A stretch of 64,000 nt of DNA from Thermoplasmata archaeon (GCA_023140195.1 JAGLME010000001.1:1-64000), one strand, 5' to 3'. Positions 46,376-56,562 are shown, counted from the stretch's first letter. Program-made: numbers and translations. The notes: generated from the letters alone by a model not told the origin.

Positions 46376-46387
46376 CCGTATAAGACG
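46376..46387 (-). promoter_or_regulatory. TATA-like box of beta-helix gene
   Basis: On the minus strand this reads CGTCTTATACGG. It is centred about 36 bases before ATG 46345, leaving a short leader that contains the ribosome-binding site. Confidence 0.4.
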
Positions 46388-46454
46388 ATATCTGTTCTAA
46401 CTTGGATATGCTTATAAGGGGTGCAAAACCATGTTCTCTCAGCCTTATACTGAA

Positions 46455-48989
46455 TCATTCCTTCACGTCTTCCAGAAAATGCCTCATGCTCATTCCGTGC
46501 TTCTCAGTTCGGAGCCTCTTGGCCTTCCTCAGTTTTGTTATGTGGTAGCTTATCGTGGGCTGACTGATCCCCAACTGGCTGGCTATGTCCTTTTGAGTCA
46601 CACCCGGTGTCTCTTTCACTATGTCCAGGATCAACTTCTCAATCTTCGTCGGAAAGGCCCTGTCGGCTATTCTCATCCCCATCGGGAAGAACCTCCTGTA
46701 CTTGCCGTCCTTGACCGACTTTATTATCTTCTCCCTCTCGAGGATGTGGATGTGGTGGGCCAGCGTCCCGTTCTTAAGTCTCAGACTGGCCTTTATCGAA
46801 TTGAAATGGTCTCCGGGATTCGCGATGACGTAGCCCCTGATCATCCCCCGCGTTTCGTGGTCCATGACCTCCTCCCTTTTCAGCCTGGAGAATAGTGGGA
46901 CTATGAACATGAGCAGCTGGTACTTCACCGACTCTCTTCTCGATGCGAAGGCAAAGGACATCGCAAAGGCGATCAGCGCTACGAAAGCTAAGAGCAGATA
47001 AGGGAACTCCTCGGCTTGAGCGATTATGCCGAAACTGACCCTCTCGGAGGTCTGGCCGATCGCGTCACCGTTGCTGTCGGTGTAATTGACGTAGACCCAC
47101 ACTTCAATCTCTGAGTCGTCCCGGAAGGTCGCAATGTCAAAATGGATCTCGAAACTGTGAACACCAGGGTCAAGGTCGCTGAACGTGAATTCGAAATCTC
47201 CTTCCTGAACTCCTCCGATGGTTGACGAAGTATCGTCCAGATACCCGACTAAAGAAGGCACTGACAGTTCCACCGAAACCTCGGATGCTGTTGCGGATCC
47301 CGTGTTGTTGAGATGAATCGTGACCACTGGAATCTCGGATCGCCGATAGTCCCCCTTGTCGGAGGTCAATTGAGGAGATATGACCGGAGCCCGTATCGTG
47401 ATGGTGATCCCATCGTTGATGGTCGGGAGTCGGCGCCCTGTCACGTTCGTATGGTCCAGCCGAATGTCCACGACCAGTTCTTCCCCATCTTCCGTGTCCA
47501 TGACAATCTCGGATGTGATCGTGAACGAGTGGTTTCCCTGAATCACGTTGTTGAACTCCCAGCGGTTGAATCCCGTTCTTGAACCGCCGATGACCGCGGA
47601 ATTGTCGGTGACATACTGGATCTCCTGCGGGAAGGTGATGTTCAACCAGGCTTTGAGGGACGGCTGAGGGGACTGGTTCCGGATCAGGATGTCGATGTCC
47701 AGTGCGTCGTAGGGTGTTGATGTCATAGCTCTGTCTTGAATGACCAGGGAGAGATAGCTTTCCTGCACGGTCGTCGTATCGTTCGAAGAAAGACTCCCAA
47801 CAGGGTTTCCAGCGGTGTCGGTGTAGTTGAGATATGCGGTGTTATCGATGATCGATCCTGCGGGTACCGAAACGTTGATAGAAACATTAAGCTGCAGTTG
47901 GTAGGTTCCCGGTCCCAGGCCGAATAGCGTCCACGTGCACGTGTTGTTGGCAAATGAATTGCACACGGGCCAGGATGAGGAGTATGTCGTTCCATTTGGG
48001 ATCGTGTCGTTTATCCACACCTCTTTGGCGCTCACCAGTCCAACATTGGAGAATGAAAGCGTGTAGTTCAGCAGATCTCCTGCAGTCGCATTGTCTTTGT
48101 CCGCAGTCTTGGCGAAAGTGAAGCTTGGAGTTCCGACCATGGTCGTGTTAGTGGCCGTTTCCATCGGGAACCAGATCAGATTGACGTTGTCATAGAACAG
48201 TCTCAGGTCGTTGTCGATAGTCATCCCCCCAGGCAAGCTGACCAAGGCCTGCACACTGAGATTGAAGGAAAGGGTCCCGACAACATTGGGGAATGACCAG
48301 TTGAGGAAGCTGACCATCGTCCCGCCGATCGACGCCGATGAATCGCTGGAGTAGTTCAGCTGCCAGGGAAGGGTGTCGTTTATGAGAACTTGGATTGCGC
48401 TTCTGCTGCCAGTGTTCTGGAAGGTTATGGTGTAGTTGTAGAATTGTCCCGGAGATATGGTGTAGATCTGGGCCGTCTTTGTGATAGATAGAACAGGTCT
48501 TCTGGCTGTGACCGTTACAGATCGGTTCGAGGACGGCATCGAGTTTGTGAACTGGTCCAGATAATCGAGGTTGGCATCGACAGTCATCAGTTCCCCGTCC
48601 AGGACGTTACTGGACACGATCAGGAAGATGTCAAAGCGGTGAAATGACACGTTCACGTTGGTGAATGTCCAATTGTAGTCCCCTGTCTTCATTCCTCCTT
48701 CCAGTGCAGAATTGTCTCCGGAGTAGATCAGGCCTGATGGTAAGGTTACATTGACCCAAACGAGTGAAGAGGTGTTGATCCCTGTGTTGTTGAATAATAG
48801 CGTTGCCGACACCGCGTCTCCAGGTTCGGAGTCAGTGGCGCTCAAGCTCATTTCGAGGGTGATCGACGGTTGCGCCAGTACGTTCGGAACGAGCAATTGA
48901 AGGTATGTCGTTAAAAGGAAAGCTATCATGAGGAAAAGGACGGTAAGGGGCACGATTTTGCGATGTTTTCCCCTTCTTCCCGAACCCAT
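46455..48989 (-). CDS. DUF11-repeat surface sensor with cytoplasmic tandem winged helices
   Basis: About 844 residues. An N-terminal signal or anchor helix (about 12-35) precedes five DUF11-like beta domains of about 125-140 residues. They carry recurring motifs such as SDSSASIGGTMVSFLNWSF and NDTIPNGTTY and many Asn-x-Ser/Thr sites. One strong transmembrane helix (about 665-687) is followed by a second hydrophobic stretch. The C-terminus (about 710-844) has two winged helices: FNSIKASLRLKNGTLAHHIH and VTQKDIASQLGISQPTISYH. The protein would link an extracellular adhesin-like rod to DNA binding. ATG 48989 lies about 28 bases after a TATA box, suggesting a leaderless message. The next gene on the strand is a beta-helix surface protein, a possible target. 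Confidence 0.82.
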   Translation of the reverse strand: MGSGRRGKHRKIVPLTVLFLMIAFLLTTYLQLLVPNVLAQPSITLEMSLSATDSEPGDAVSATLLFNNTGINTSSLVWVNVTLPSGLIYSGDNSALEGGMKTGDYNWTFTNVNVSFHRFDIFLIVSSNVLDGELMTVDANLDYLDQFTNSMPSSNRSVTVTARRPVLSITKTAQIYTISPGQFYNYTITFQNTGSRSAIQVLINDTLPWQLNYSSDSSASIGGTMVSFLNWSFPNVVGTLSFNLSVQALVSLPGGMTIDNDLRLFYDNVNLIWFPMETATNTTMVGTPSFTFAKTADKDNATAGDLLNYTLSFSNVGLVSAKEVWINDTIPNGTTYSSSWPVCNSFANNTCTWTLFGLGPGTYQLQLNVSINVSVPAGSIIDNTAYLNYTDTAGNPVGSLSSNDTTTVQESYLSLVIQDRAMTSTPYDALDIDILIRNQSPQPSLKAWLNITFPQEIQYVTDNSAVIGGSRTGFNRWEFNNVIQGNHSFTITSEIVMDTEDGEELVVDIRLDHTNVTGRRLPTINDGITITIRAPVISPQLTSDKGDYRRSEIPVVTIHLNNTGSATASEVSVELSVPSLVGYLDDTSSTIGGVQEGDFEFTFSDLDPGVHSFEIHFDIATFRDDSEIEVWVYVNYTDSNGDAIGQTSERVSFGIIAQAEEFPYLLLAFVALIAFAMSFAFASRRESVKYQLLMFIVPLFSRLKREEVMDHETRGMIRGYVIANPGDHFNSIKASLRLKNGTLAHHIHILEREKIIKSVKDGKYRRFFPMGMRIADRAFPTKIEKLILDIVKETPGVTQKDIASQLGISQPTISYHITKLRKAKRLRTEKHGMSMRHFLEDVKE

Positions 48990-49011
48990 ATGCCCACCGA
49001 TCACAAGCTTA

Positions 49012-49021
49012 TGTATATATG
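49012..49021 (-). promoter_or_regulatory. TATA-like box of DUF11 sensor gene
   Basis: The minus strand reads CATATATACA, centred about 28 bases before ATG 48989. The rest of the 49005-49287 gap shows no convincing gene. Confidence 0.5.
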
Positions 49022-49287
49022 TCCAACCTGAGTGAAGAATCTTCCTTTTTGGGATATTTAAAGATGTTTGTTCGGTCTTCTATACTGATTGAGTGCGGCG
49101 CTGGATAACCCCGCCTCATTCACAAATGCACCAATCTCAACGAATATCTGATGTTAGATATGCAATACTAGAGTAATGGGCGAACGGAAGGAGGGTATGT
49201 GTGAGGGCGTAATTGAGGTTGGACTAGGAATAGAATGGATGAAGGTAGGCATGGTCATGGACATAGGTAATCCTGGGCCACGTTATA

Positions 49288-51693
49288 CTAATCCTTTACC
49301 GTCCAGATGGTCTGGATATCCACCTTAACCCAGTATGCATATCCGGCCTGTAAGTTGTCTCCATCCATCATTCTCTTGAGGCAATATGGTAGAGCCAACA
49401 TGTCGAAGCCTTCGACCTCTGTCGCCCCCGTCTCGAATTTCAAGTCACCAACCGTGTAGCTTGCGTTGAAGGACGGGAACGAAACGAGGTTCCATCCTGT
49501 CATAAGAGGGATCACCGTTGTCGAAGGCACAATTCCTGCTACTGTCAGGTTAGAATCTTCTGTCACATTGATCCACAGACCCATGGCCCGGCTCACTTGC
49601 AGAAGCTCTCCCGGGTATGGTTTGGAAGCCATCCACCACATCCATTTCTGGACAACGGAATCGTACCTCCACACCTCGCTGAACTCGACTGTCTGAAGGA
49701 TTGTCGTCACCGAGCTGTCGTCTTGGATCAGTGGAATGGACACCAGGTTCGGGCCTGATGGCAAGGGTCGAGTGAACTTCCCAGCCTGATCCACGGCGCA
49801 GTTAGTCCTGGCCAGGGAATCAGTTGAACACACTCGATAAAAGTAGTTGTTCGGGTCTCCCTCACCAGCCAGGCTATCGACGAAGCTGGTTGTTCCGTTT
49901 GGAATGACTCCAATGAGCTGGTAACTTGATCCATTGAGGTCGTAGGTCGTGTCCCTGTATATTGAGTAGTTGACCACAGAGTTGGCCCCCGCTCCATCAT
50001 CCGCTGAGAGGGACCATGTTAGAGTGATGTCTTCCACGGAACTGCCGCTTAGAGTCGCGGAAATCATTGTCGGTGCTTCTGGTGGCTCGATGGAGACCGC
50101 GACGGGGTCCATGAGAGGGTAATCATCCTGGCTGTCTCCATCAATGACGTAGGGTGTGTCCCCTATGCCATCACTTCCGGCAATATCCTGGTTGGGGCCG
50201 CTGAAGGCATCCACACCAACATAGTCTGACCAATAGTTCCCCCCACTCGGGTAACCGTCGTCCCAGGTGTTCTGGATGCCGAGATTGTCGGCACCTTGAA
50301 TAGTATTGTTGATGATATTGTTGTGATACACATACGATGCGTCGGTGGCCGAAAGGATAATCCCGTAGCCCCAGTTCGAAATGGCACTGTTCTTCCTTAC
50401 GGTGTAGTTCGTGGTCGAGAGAATGACTATTCCGTACTGATTGTTGTAGCCTTCGTTGGATTCTATCAAGACATCGGAGGTATCTTCGAAACCAAAACCC
50501 CAAAACGGAAGGTTGGAGGCGTTGTTGAACTTGAGAGTAAGGTCGGTTGATGATACGCACTCGATGCCCGAATATGTGTTTGACAGTATGACATTGCTGG
50601 TCAAGTCGACGTCCCGAGAGTAGTCGACCGAGATGCCTCTTCTATTGTTGGACACGTTGTTTGAGATGATCGTGGAATTGTTGGTGAATGCTACCTCGAT
50701 TGCCAAATCGGTGTTGTGGATCTCCAGGTTTGCAGCTCTCACGTCGGTGCAATTGGCGAATATGAGCTGCCCGATCGGAATGCCATCTAGGATGATGTTG
50801 TTCGTGTCCTTGTAATACAGCAGTGGGTCTCCATTGACCATGTTGTCCGGCGTTATCGTATGGGAGTTGTATTGGGCCAAGTTCAAACCCCAAATGACGA
50901 CACCATCCATATCGATTGTGCTGTTGGCGATCGTGACGTCAGTTGATTGGTCGATAAATATGCCATTCATTCCGTTTGAATACACGTTGCCTCCCTCGAT
51001 GACGAAGTCTGAAGACTCGCGGATGAAGAACCCGTGGTCGACGTTGCCAAAGACGCTGTTGTTTGTGAAGGTGATCGCGCTGGAAGAATATGACATTACT
51101 CCGTCATGTAGGGTCCCATCAAAAGTGCTGTTTGTCAAGTCCCCATCGGCGCACTTGTAGAGATATATGCCCCATTGGCCATTCGCGTGTGCCGTTGCGC
51201 GATTCACCGTGAACTGATTCGACCCAGCAATGTATATGCCGTTCCAGTTTCCATTCGAGTAGTTGCCGTATTCGATCGCGATGTTGCTTGACCCCGCGAC
51301 CATGATACCATACCAGTTGTCCGTGGACGTGACGTTCTCAAGAGTCCCGTTTGTCACGGTGAGGAATTGTATACCGTCATAGTGGGGCCCGTTTCCGGAG
51401 TGTACCCACACGTCACGAATGATGAAGTGCGCCGCGGTGCCCTGTATTACCAGGCCGTCCGTTAATGAGGCGTCAATCTCCCACCCTTCAATAATATATG
51501 GGTCGGCTGGAGTTCCCGAACCCCCTGTAACTCCGTTTGCCGGTGTGAAGCCCCCGTCGCCATTGATGTAAATTGGAGTGTGTGGCGCGTAGGCCGATAC
51601 CTCGTGGGGAACCACGACTATCCCGTACAGAGCTGTTATTGTCATGACACAAGCTAATGCAATGGCTAAAACTGCCTCCTTACCTCCCCTCAT
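49288..51693 (-). CDS. NosD-like beta-helix surface protein with FN3 and shared C-terminal module
   Basis: 801 residues. A signal peptide (about 1-34) is followed by IYINGDGGFTPANGVTGGSG, a typical opening of archaeal periplasmic copper-binding/NosD-like repeats. A long right-handed beta-helix comes next (about 60-480), with recurring NxxGIxxxxS patterns, ending GGNYWSDYVGVDAFSGPNQD. An FN3 domain lies at about 535-625. The final 165 residues (RAMGLWINVT, GWNLVSFPSF, AGYAYWVKV) form the same module as in the proteins at 43754 and 63073. No anchor helix is present. GAGGGA lies upstream of the ATG. It is divergent from the FG-GAP gene. Confidence 0.84.
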   Translation of the reverse strand: MRGGKEAVLAIALACVMTITALYGIVVVPHEVSAYAPHTPIYINGDGGFTPANGVTGGSGTPADPYIIEGWEIDASLTDGLVIQGTAAHFIIRDVWVHSGNGPHYDGIQFLTVTNGTLENVTSTDNWYGIMVAGSSNIAIEYGNYSNGNWNGIYIAGSNQFTVNRATAHANGQWGIYLYKCADGDLTNSTFDGTLHDGVMSYSSSAITFTNNSVFGNVDHGFFIRESSDFVIEGGNVYSNGMNGIFIDQSTDVTIANSTIDMDGVVIWGLNLAQYNSHTITPDNMVNGDPLLYYKDTNNIILDGIPIGQLIFANCTDVRAANLEIHNTDLAIEVAFTNNSTIISNNVSNNRRGISVDYSRDVDLTSNVILSNTYSGIECVSSTDLTLKFNNASNLPFWGFGFEDTSDVLIESNEGYNNQYGIVILSTTNYTVRKNSAISNWGYGIILSATDASYVYHNNIINNTIQGADNLGIQNTWDDGYPSGGNYWSDYVGVDAFSGPNQDIAGSDGIGDTPYVIDGDSQDDYPLMDPVAVSIEPPEAPTMISATLSGSSVEDITLTWSLSADDGAGANSVVNYSIYRDTTYDLNGSSYQLIGVIPNGTTSFVDSLAGEGDPNNYFYRVCSTDSLARTNCAVDQAGKFTRPLPSGPNLVSIPLIQDDSSVTTILQTVEFSEVWRYDSVVQKWMWWMASKPYPGELLQVSRAMGLWINVTEDSNLTVAGIVPSTTVIPLMTGWNLVSFPSFNASYTVGDLKFETGATEVEGFDMLALPYCLKRMMDGDNLQAGYAYWVKVDIQTIWTVKD

Positions 51694-51770
51694 TAAATTC
51701 CCTCAGGTGGGGAACGAGGAACTGGATTATAAAGGAATCGCGGATGGGGGTTGTGATGTTTCTCAGTGCA

Positions 51771-51783
51771 CTTTTATATATGA
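51771..51783 (+). promoter_or_regulatory. TATA-like box of FG-GAP gene
   Basis: CTTTTATATATGA is centred about 49 bases before ATG 51825. It gives a leader of about 23 bases with the strong ribosome-binding site GGAGGG at 51813-51819. A separate TTTATAAT element for the divergent gene lies near 51730. Confidence 0.55.
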
Positions 51784-51824
51784 CAACCCATTTCGCAGTC
51801 CGGTTATATCTGAGGAGGGTATAA

Positions 51825-53477
51825 ATGAGAACGAGAACAGCAGTATTAGCAGTCGTACTTCTGACAATGGCCCTTGGGCTATCTCAAGTGTCCATCAACG
51901 CATTTGCAGGAGTGCCTTTGGAGGAGACGCCATCATGGATGACCCCGGATTCCTACAATCATTCAGATGTGGAATTGGGGGATTTTGACTACGACGGCGA
52001 TCTTGATATCGCCAGCTACGGGGGGGATAACATCCATGTCTACGAGAATGTGAACGGTGTGCTGGGCACGACCGCGGTTTGGTCGTCAACCGACGCCACA
52101 GAATTTTCCGGTCACGTCATGTGGGCCGACATCGATAAGGACAACTATCCGGAACTCTTCACGAGCGAGGGAATGTACGAGAACACCAACGGGGTCTTGT
52201 CCTCAACAGCTATATGGACGAACCTATCTGACGCGAAAGCATTTGAGATAGGGGACGTGAACGGGGACGGTTATCTGGACCTCATCCTGGGGAAAACTGA
52301 CCTGATCGAACTCTATGAGAACGTAGCTGGAACAATAGACGACGTCCCGGATTGGAACACTACAGAGGAGAATTCGCCGAAAGCGCTTGCCTTGGGCGAC
52401 GTTGACAATGATAACTTCGATGAGCTCGCGGTGGGCAATTCGGCGTCCAACCCGATGAGGATCTACGACAACGTTGCTGGTTCTCTGAACAATGTATCGG
52501 TTTGGAGCTCGGTTCTGACCGACTACGTCGGATGCCTGTCATGGGGAGACATCAACGGCGACAACTATCCCGAACTCTTTGCCTGTACCCAACCCATGTT
52601 AGGCGAGGAACCGAACAGGATCTATGCGAATTCCGCCGGCACACTGGAGACGACCCCCAGTTGGGACTCATCCACGCCTTCTTACGCGGGTGAGGGCAAG
52701 TTCTTCGACATCGACAGCGATGGGGACCTGGATCTCGTCGTGGCGAACAACGCTCTGACGCTGATAACGACTTTGATCAACGGAACTGAGGCGGTCTATC
52801 TCAATGAGGGCGGTGTCATTGACGAGGACGCCGACTGGAGCAGTACCTGGGAGGATTCAAGCTTTGGAATGGATATCGGAGACGTGACTGGCGATGGTTA
52901 CCCGGACCTCGTCGTCGCTAACAAGCAGGACCTTTGGTACGGTCTGCTGGATGGATATCCAGGCAGGATCACGATCTACCATAATCTTGGTCCGAATCTG
53001 CCGCCTCAGATCAGTGCTGTCACGGCCAGTCCCACGGAACCGGAAACGGGCAAGGAATCGACCATCGTTGTGACGGCTTCCGACCCGGATGCCGATCCGC
53101 TGGAGTACGATTTCTCTGTCACTACGGGCAATGGAACGATTGTATCCACTACCGGGAACTCTGCGGTATGGCGCGCTCCGAACGAGGAAGGAATCTACAC
53201 CATCCACATCGTAGTGAGCGACGGAAAAGGAGATTCTGACCAAAGGGACTTCCAGATAACGGTGGTTGCGCCAGATGACGAAGAACCGTTCTTCTCCTTG
53301 AGCAACATCTGGTTCCTGTTGATACTGATCATCATAATCGTAGTCATAATCGCTGCTGTTGTGGCGGTCGTTGTTCGAAAGAAGAGACTGCCTCCGATTG
53401 AGGAGGAACACCCTCCGATGGAGGGGGAAGTGCCACCGCCGCCGGAAGAAGAGTTGCCGCCCCCACCTCCCGTGTGA
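51825..53477 (+). CDS. FG-GAP/VCBS-repeat surface protein with transmembrane anchor
   Basis: 550 residues. A signal peptide (about 1-28) is followed by a propeller-like array of FG-GAP/VCBS repeats (about 45-385), each with a calcium-binding loop such as GDFDYDGDLDI, GDVNGDGYLDL and DIDSDGDLDLVV. An Ig-like domain (about 390-485) leads to a transmembrane helix (about 492-518). The cytoplasmic tail is basic then proline/glutamate-rich (EEELPPPPPV). The strong ribosome-binding site and clear promoter suggest good expression. A role in adhesion is likely by analogy with integrin-type propellers. Confidence 0.85.
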   Translation: MRTRTAVLAVVLLTMALGLSQVSINAFAGVPLEETPSWMTPDSYNHSDVELGDFDYDGDLDIASYGGDNIHVYENVNGVLGTTAVWSSTDATEFSGHVMWADIDKDNYPELFTSEGMYENTNGVLSSTAIWTNLSDAKAFEIGDVNGDGYLDLILGKTDLIELYENVAGTIDDVPDWNTTEENSPKALALGDVDNDNFDELAVGNSASNPMRIYDNVAGSLNNVSVWSSVLTDYVGCLSWGDINGDNYPELFACTQPMLGEEPNRIYANSAGTLETTPSWDSSTPSYAGEGKFFDIDSDGDLDLVVANNALTLITTLINGTEAVYLNEGGVIDEDADWSSTWEDSSFGMDIGDVTGDGYPDLVVANKQDLWYGLLDGYPGRITIYHNLGPNLPPQISAVTASPTEPETGKESTIVVTASDPDADPLEYDFSVTTGNGTIVSTTGNSAVWRAPNEEGIYTIHIVVSDGKGDSDQRDFQITVVAPDDEEPFFSLSNIWFLLILIIIIVVIIAAVVAVVVRKKRLPPIEEEHPPMEGEVPPPPEEELPPPPPV

Positions 53478-53521
53478 ACGGGTTGGCTAGAGAATCCATA
53501 CTGCGAATGCCGTGCAGCAGA

Positions 53522-54070
53522 TCATGATGATTGTTGTTCACCTTTGCCTATCTGGACCACTTCGGTCCCTTCCCTGGACCTAACCTCTATCCTTATGCCC
53601 GGGTACGCTTTGGCGATGTTCTTGATTGCTTCGAATATCTCCCTGATTCTCTTAGGTGGCATTTGAATCTGCGAGTGGACAACGAGGAACTTATCTTCGG
53701 CAAACACACGCAAGATGTTATTCTTCTCTCCTTTGAGCGTTAGATAGAAGGGCAGAACTGCCTTGATGATCTTGGACACGTCGACCCAATTCGAATCGAA
53801 TCTCTTCTTGCTGCCCACGTAGTACTCTATTCCAGTTCTTGTCAGAACGACCTTTTTCGCCATGAGTGCGTAAACGAAAAGGGGCAGGAACATGGCTATC
53901 TCAAGAACTCCTAGGAAGAGTGCCGGCAATGAATCTCTGATGACTGAGATGGCGACGATGATTATCCCTACTGCAGTGGCCATTCCTGACATTCCCAGAA
54001 CCATTAACACTCTACCCTTGAATTCCAATTGGCCGTTCACGGCAATCCCTTTCACAACGTCCATTGCCAA
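53522..54070 (-). CDS. membrane protein with PH-like domain
   Basis: 182 residues. Two transmembrane helices (about 22-45 and 48-68) are followed by a domain beginning KKVVLTRTGIEYYVGSKKRF and continuing NILRVFAEDKFLVVHSQI. This is the pattern of bacterial/archaeal PH domains in small membrane proteins. The function is unknown. It converges on the FG-GAP gene. Confidence 0.6.
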   Translation of the reverse strand: MAMDVVKGIAVNGQLEFKGRVLMVLGMSGMATAVGIIIVAISVIRDSLPALFLGVLEIAMFLPLFVYALMAKKVVLTRTGIEYYVGSKKRFDSNWVDVSKIIKAVLPFYLTLKGEKNNILRVFAEDKFLVVHSQIQMPPKRIREIFEAIKNIAKAYPGIRIEVRSREGTEVVQIGKGEQQSS

Positions 54071-54123
54071 TATCTAAACCTTCATCGTGTCCTCTTTCCC
54101 CCTCGACCTCACCCACTCTGTGA

Positions 54124-56463
54124 TTACTCATCTTTGTCGTGGGCGGTTTCTTCCTTTCCCGAATCCCTTCCGGATCTTCTTCGCAACATCAATGCAATCC
54201 CCACTATGGCCGCAATGATGATGGCAACAAGGACAAACCAAAGCGTCATATCTCCAAATCCGGATTCTTGTTGGTTATCCACCCTGACAGTCAACATTTC
54301 CTCACTGGAATAGTCTGAACCGTCAAACGATCTGACATTGATGGTATGTTGTCCGTTCCCCACGGTCGTCGTGTCCCATGCATAGGTCCAAGATGTGTTT
54401 CCGCTGGCTGTGATCCAACCCCCATCATCTATCTTCACTTCTACCCTTTCCACCGTACCGGAAGGGTCAGATGCCTCTCCAGATATCTCGACATCTCCCG
54501 AGACCTTCGTCCCTGTCAGAGGATTGCTGACAGAACATGTCGGTGGTTGGTTCACCGGCGTGGCGCTGGCTTCGTTGGAAAGCGGACCTTCCCCCATGGA
54601 GTTGACCGCACCGACTCTGTAGTAGTATGTGACTCCAATGACCACGTCTTGATCCAAGTAGTAACGAACATCACTCACGGTTGTCAGTAGAATCTGACCA
54701 CCAGAAATCGTTCCCTTGTAGATTGTGTAGTTCGTGATTGGAGAACCACCGTCGAAAGAGGGTGGAACCCAGGTGACGTTGATCACAGAATCTCCTGCTA
54801 TAGCCGTCAGGCCCAATGGGGCGTTGGGAGCGAGAGCAGGTGTGGCGTAAGCCTCCTCCGATGGAGTCCCCTCCCCGGCGGCGTTCGTTGCCGTCACTTG
54901 ATAATAGTACGTGATTCCGTTCAAGACCGCAGTGTCATCATAGGAGAGAACGTCACCAAGCTGTTCCAGGAGGACTTCCCCGCCAGATGTCGTTCCTCTG
55001 TAGACAGTGTAATTGGTGATGGATGAACCACCGTCGTACAACGGAGTGTCCCATGACAACTGGACGATGGAGTTCCCGGCCACAGTCACAAGATTCCTAG
55101 GTTCTGTGGAAATGGTCATTGGCGTCGCATTGACCTCTGCTGTGAGTACCGATTCTCCGAGCATGTTGACCGCACTGACCTGATAGTAATAGGTCTGGCC
55201 GTTGGTCAGTCCAGCGTCAGTGTAGGTTAGCACATTTCCGACATCCGCGAGGAATGTCTCCCCACCAGATGTTGTGCCCTTGTAGATCTTGTAGTTCGTT
55301 ATCGGGTAACCGCCGTCAGTTTCTGAGGCGTTCCATGTCAGCCCCACTTGGGAATTCTCTCCGTTCGCCTGCAGGTTCTGGGGAACGGAAGGCACTGACG
55401 GGGCCTTGTACGCATAAGCCATGTACCCACCCCAGGCATAATACGCCATGCGTGGATAGTCACCGCTGTCGAGCTTCAGGGATACGAACCCTCCTGCCTT
55501 TGTGAGGTTTTCGATGGTCCACTTGGAGCCGTCCCACTCCGCAAGTTTCGTTTGCTTTCGCGAAGTTGTATCGTCATTGTAGCCGATGTGAGGATATCCA
55601 TTGCTGTCCAGTGCTAGCGAGGTCCATCTGGCCCACGCATACCCGTCGACTATTTCAAAGTCCCATGTGACGCCATTGAACTTGGCGTATTTGAGTACTG
55701 TTGACGAAGAATAGCTGATATGAGGTCGGTCGAAAGCATCTAAGACCAGAGAAGCATGATCTCCCGTGATGCCGGGACTGTCTACGGTTTCCACATGCCA
55801 AGTCAGACCGTCCCACCTGGCGTACTTGAGATCAGTATTGGTTAAGTCATTGTAGGCGATGTGCGGGTACCAGTTGTCATCCAGCGCCAATGATGTGTAG
55901 TATCCCACACGACCAACACTGTCCACAACCTCCACCTGCCAGCTCGTGCCTGTCCATTTTGCGTACTTCAGGTCTCCAGCCCCGTCGTCGAAGTAGCTTA
56001 TGTGAGCACGGTCGTTGTTGTCAAGAGCCATCGACGTGCACAGGCCCACAGTGCCTGGGGTATCAACATCCTGCACAACCCAATCGCTCCCTCCCCACAC
56101 AGCGTATTTGAGATCGCCTGCGGTTTCATTGTAATAGCTTATATGAGGACGGTCGTTGGAATCCAAGGCAAGTGAAGTCCACAACCCAACGTATCCAATC
56201 GAGTCTATGGTCGTTATCTCCCAGCCGGTTCCGTTCCATTTTGTGTATCTGAGATCCTTCGATGCTCTCTGATAATAGCTTATATGCGGGAGTTCGCTGG
56301 AATCCAGGGCAAGTGACGGAAACCAGCCCGTGACACGTTCAGGATCTACAATCTCAAGATTCCAGTTCTGAGCTTCGACATCCTCGCTCGTAAAGTCAAC
56401 TAGTACCAGAAATGAAGCCAATGTGAGTATGCTCACAGTTGTTAGTGTACCTACCCTGCTCAT
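54124..56463 (-). CDS. seven-bladed propeller and FN3 surface protein with transmembrane anchor
   Basis: About 779 residues from ATG 56463 (MSRVGTLTTVSIL; GTAGGATGT just upstream). After the signal peptide come seven propeller blades of about 45-48 residues (about 32-355), each with SLALDSNDRPHISYYN-type and LKYAKWTGTSW-type segments. Three FN3 domains (about 365-640) follow, with the repeated phrase GGSPITNYTIYKGT. An Ig-like domain (about 645-735), a transmembrane helix (about 740-762) and an RRRSGRD cytoplasmic tail close the protein. Seven repeats would close one complete propeller. Function is probably binding at the surface. Confidence 0.84.
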   Translation of the reverse strand: MSRVGTLTTVSILTLASFLVLVDFTSEDVEAQNWNLEIVDPERVTGWFPSLALDSSELPHISYYQRASKDLRYTKWNGTGWEITTIDSIGYVGLWTSLALDSNDRPHISYYNETAGDLKYAVWGGSDWVVQDVDTPGTVGLCTSMALDNNDRAHISYFDDGAGDLKYAKWTGTSWQVEVVDSVGRVGYYTSLALDDNWYPHIAYNDLTNTDLKYARWDGLTWHVETVDSPGITGDHASLVLDAFDRPHISYSSSTVLKYAKFNGVTWDFEIVDGYAWARWTSLALDSNGYPHIGYNDDTTSRKQTKLAEWDGSKWTIENLTKAGGFVSLKLDSGDYPRMAYYAWGGYMAYAYKAPSVPSVPQNLQANGENSQVGLTWNASETDGGYPITNYKIYKGTTSGGETFLADVGNVLTYTDAGLTNGQTYYYQVSAVNMLGESVLTAEVNATPMTISTEPRNLVTVAGNSIVQLSWDTPLYDGGSSITNYTVYRGTTSGGEVLLEQLGDVLSYDDTAVLNGITYYYQVTATNAAGEGTPSEEAYATPALAPNAPLGLTAIAGDSVINVTWVPPSFDGGSPITNYTIYKGTISGGQILLTTVSDVRYYLDQDVVIGVTYYYRVGAVNSMGEGPLSNEASATPVNQPPTCSVSNPLTGTKVSGDVEISGEASDPSGTVERVEVKIDDGGWITASGNTSWTYAWDTTTVGNGQHTINVRSFDGSDYSSEEMLTVRVDNQQESGFGDMTLWFVLVAIIIAAIVGIALMLRRRSGRDSGKEETAHDKDE

Positions 56464-56562
56464 ACATCCTACCCCCAACGTCTCTGAAGGATACTCTGAG
56501 TCAAAGATGGGGTAGGCTTTCATAAGTCTTTCGCTAGATAGGGCCAGAGGGTATTCCAGTGC

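Noticed and set aside
49176-49328. 50-codon plus-strand ORF (MGERKEGMCEGVIEVGLGIE...) downstream of the beta-helix gene
   Set aside because: It overlaps the end of the opposite gene, has no good promoter and its composition is not convincing.
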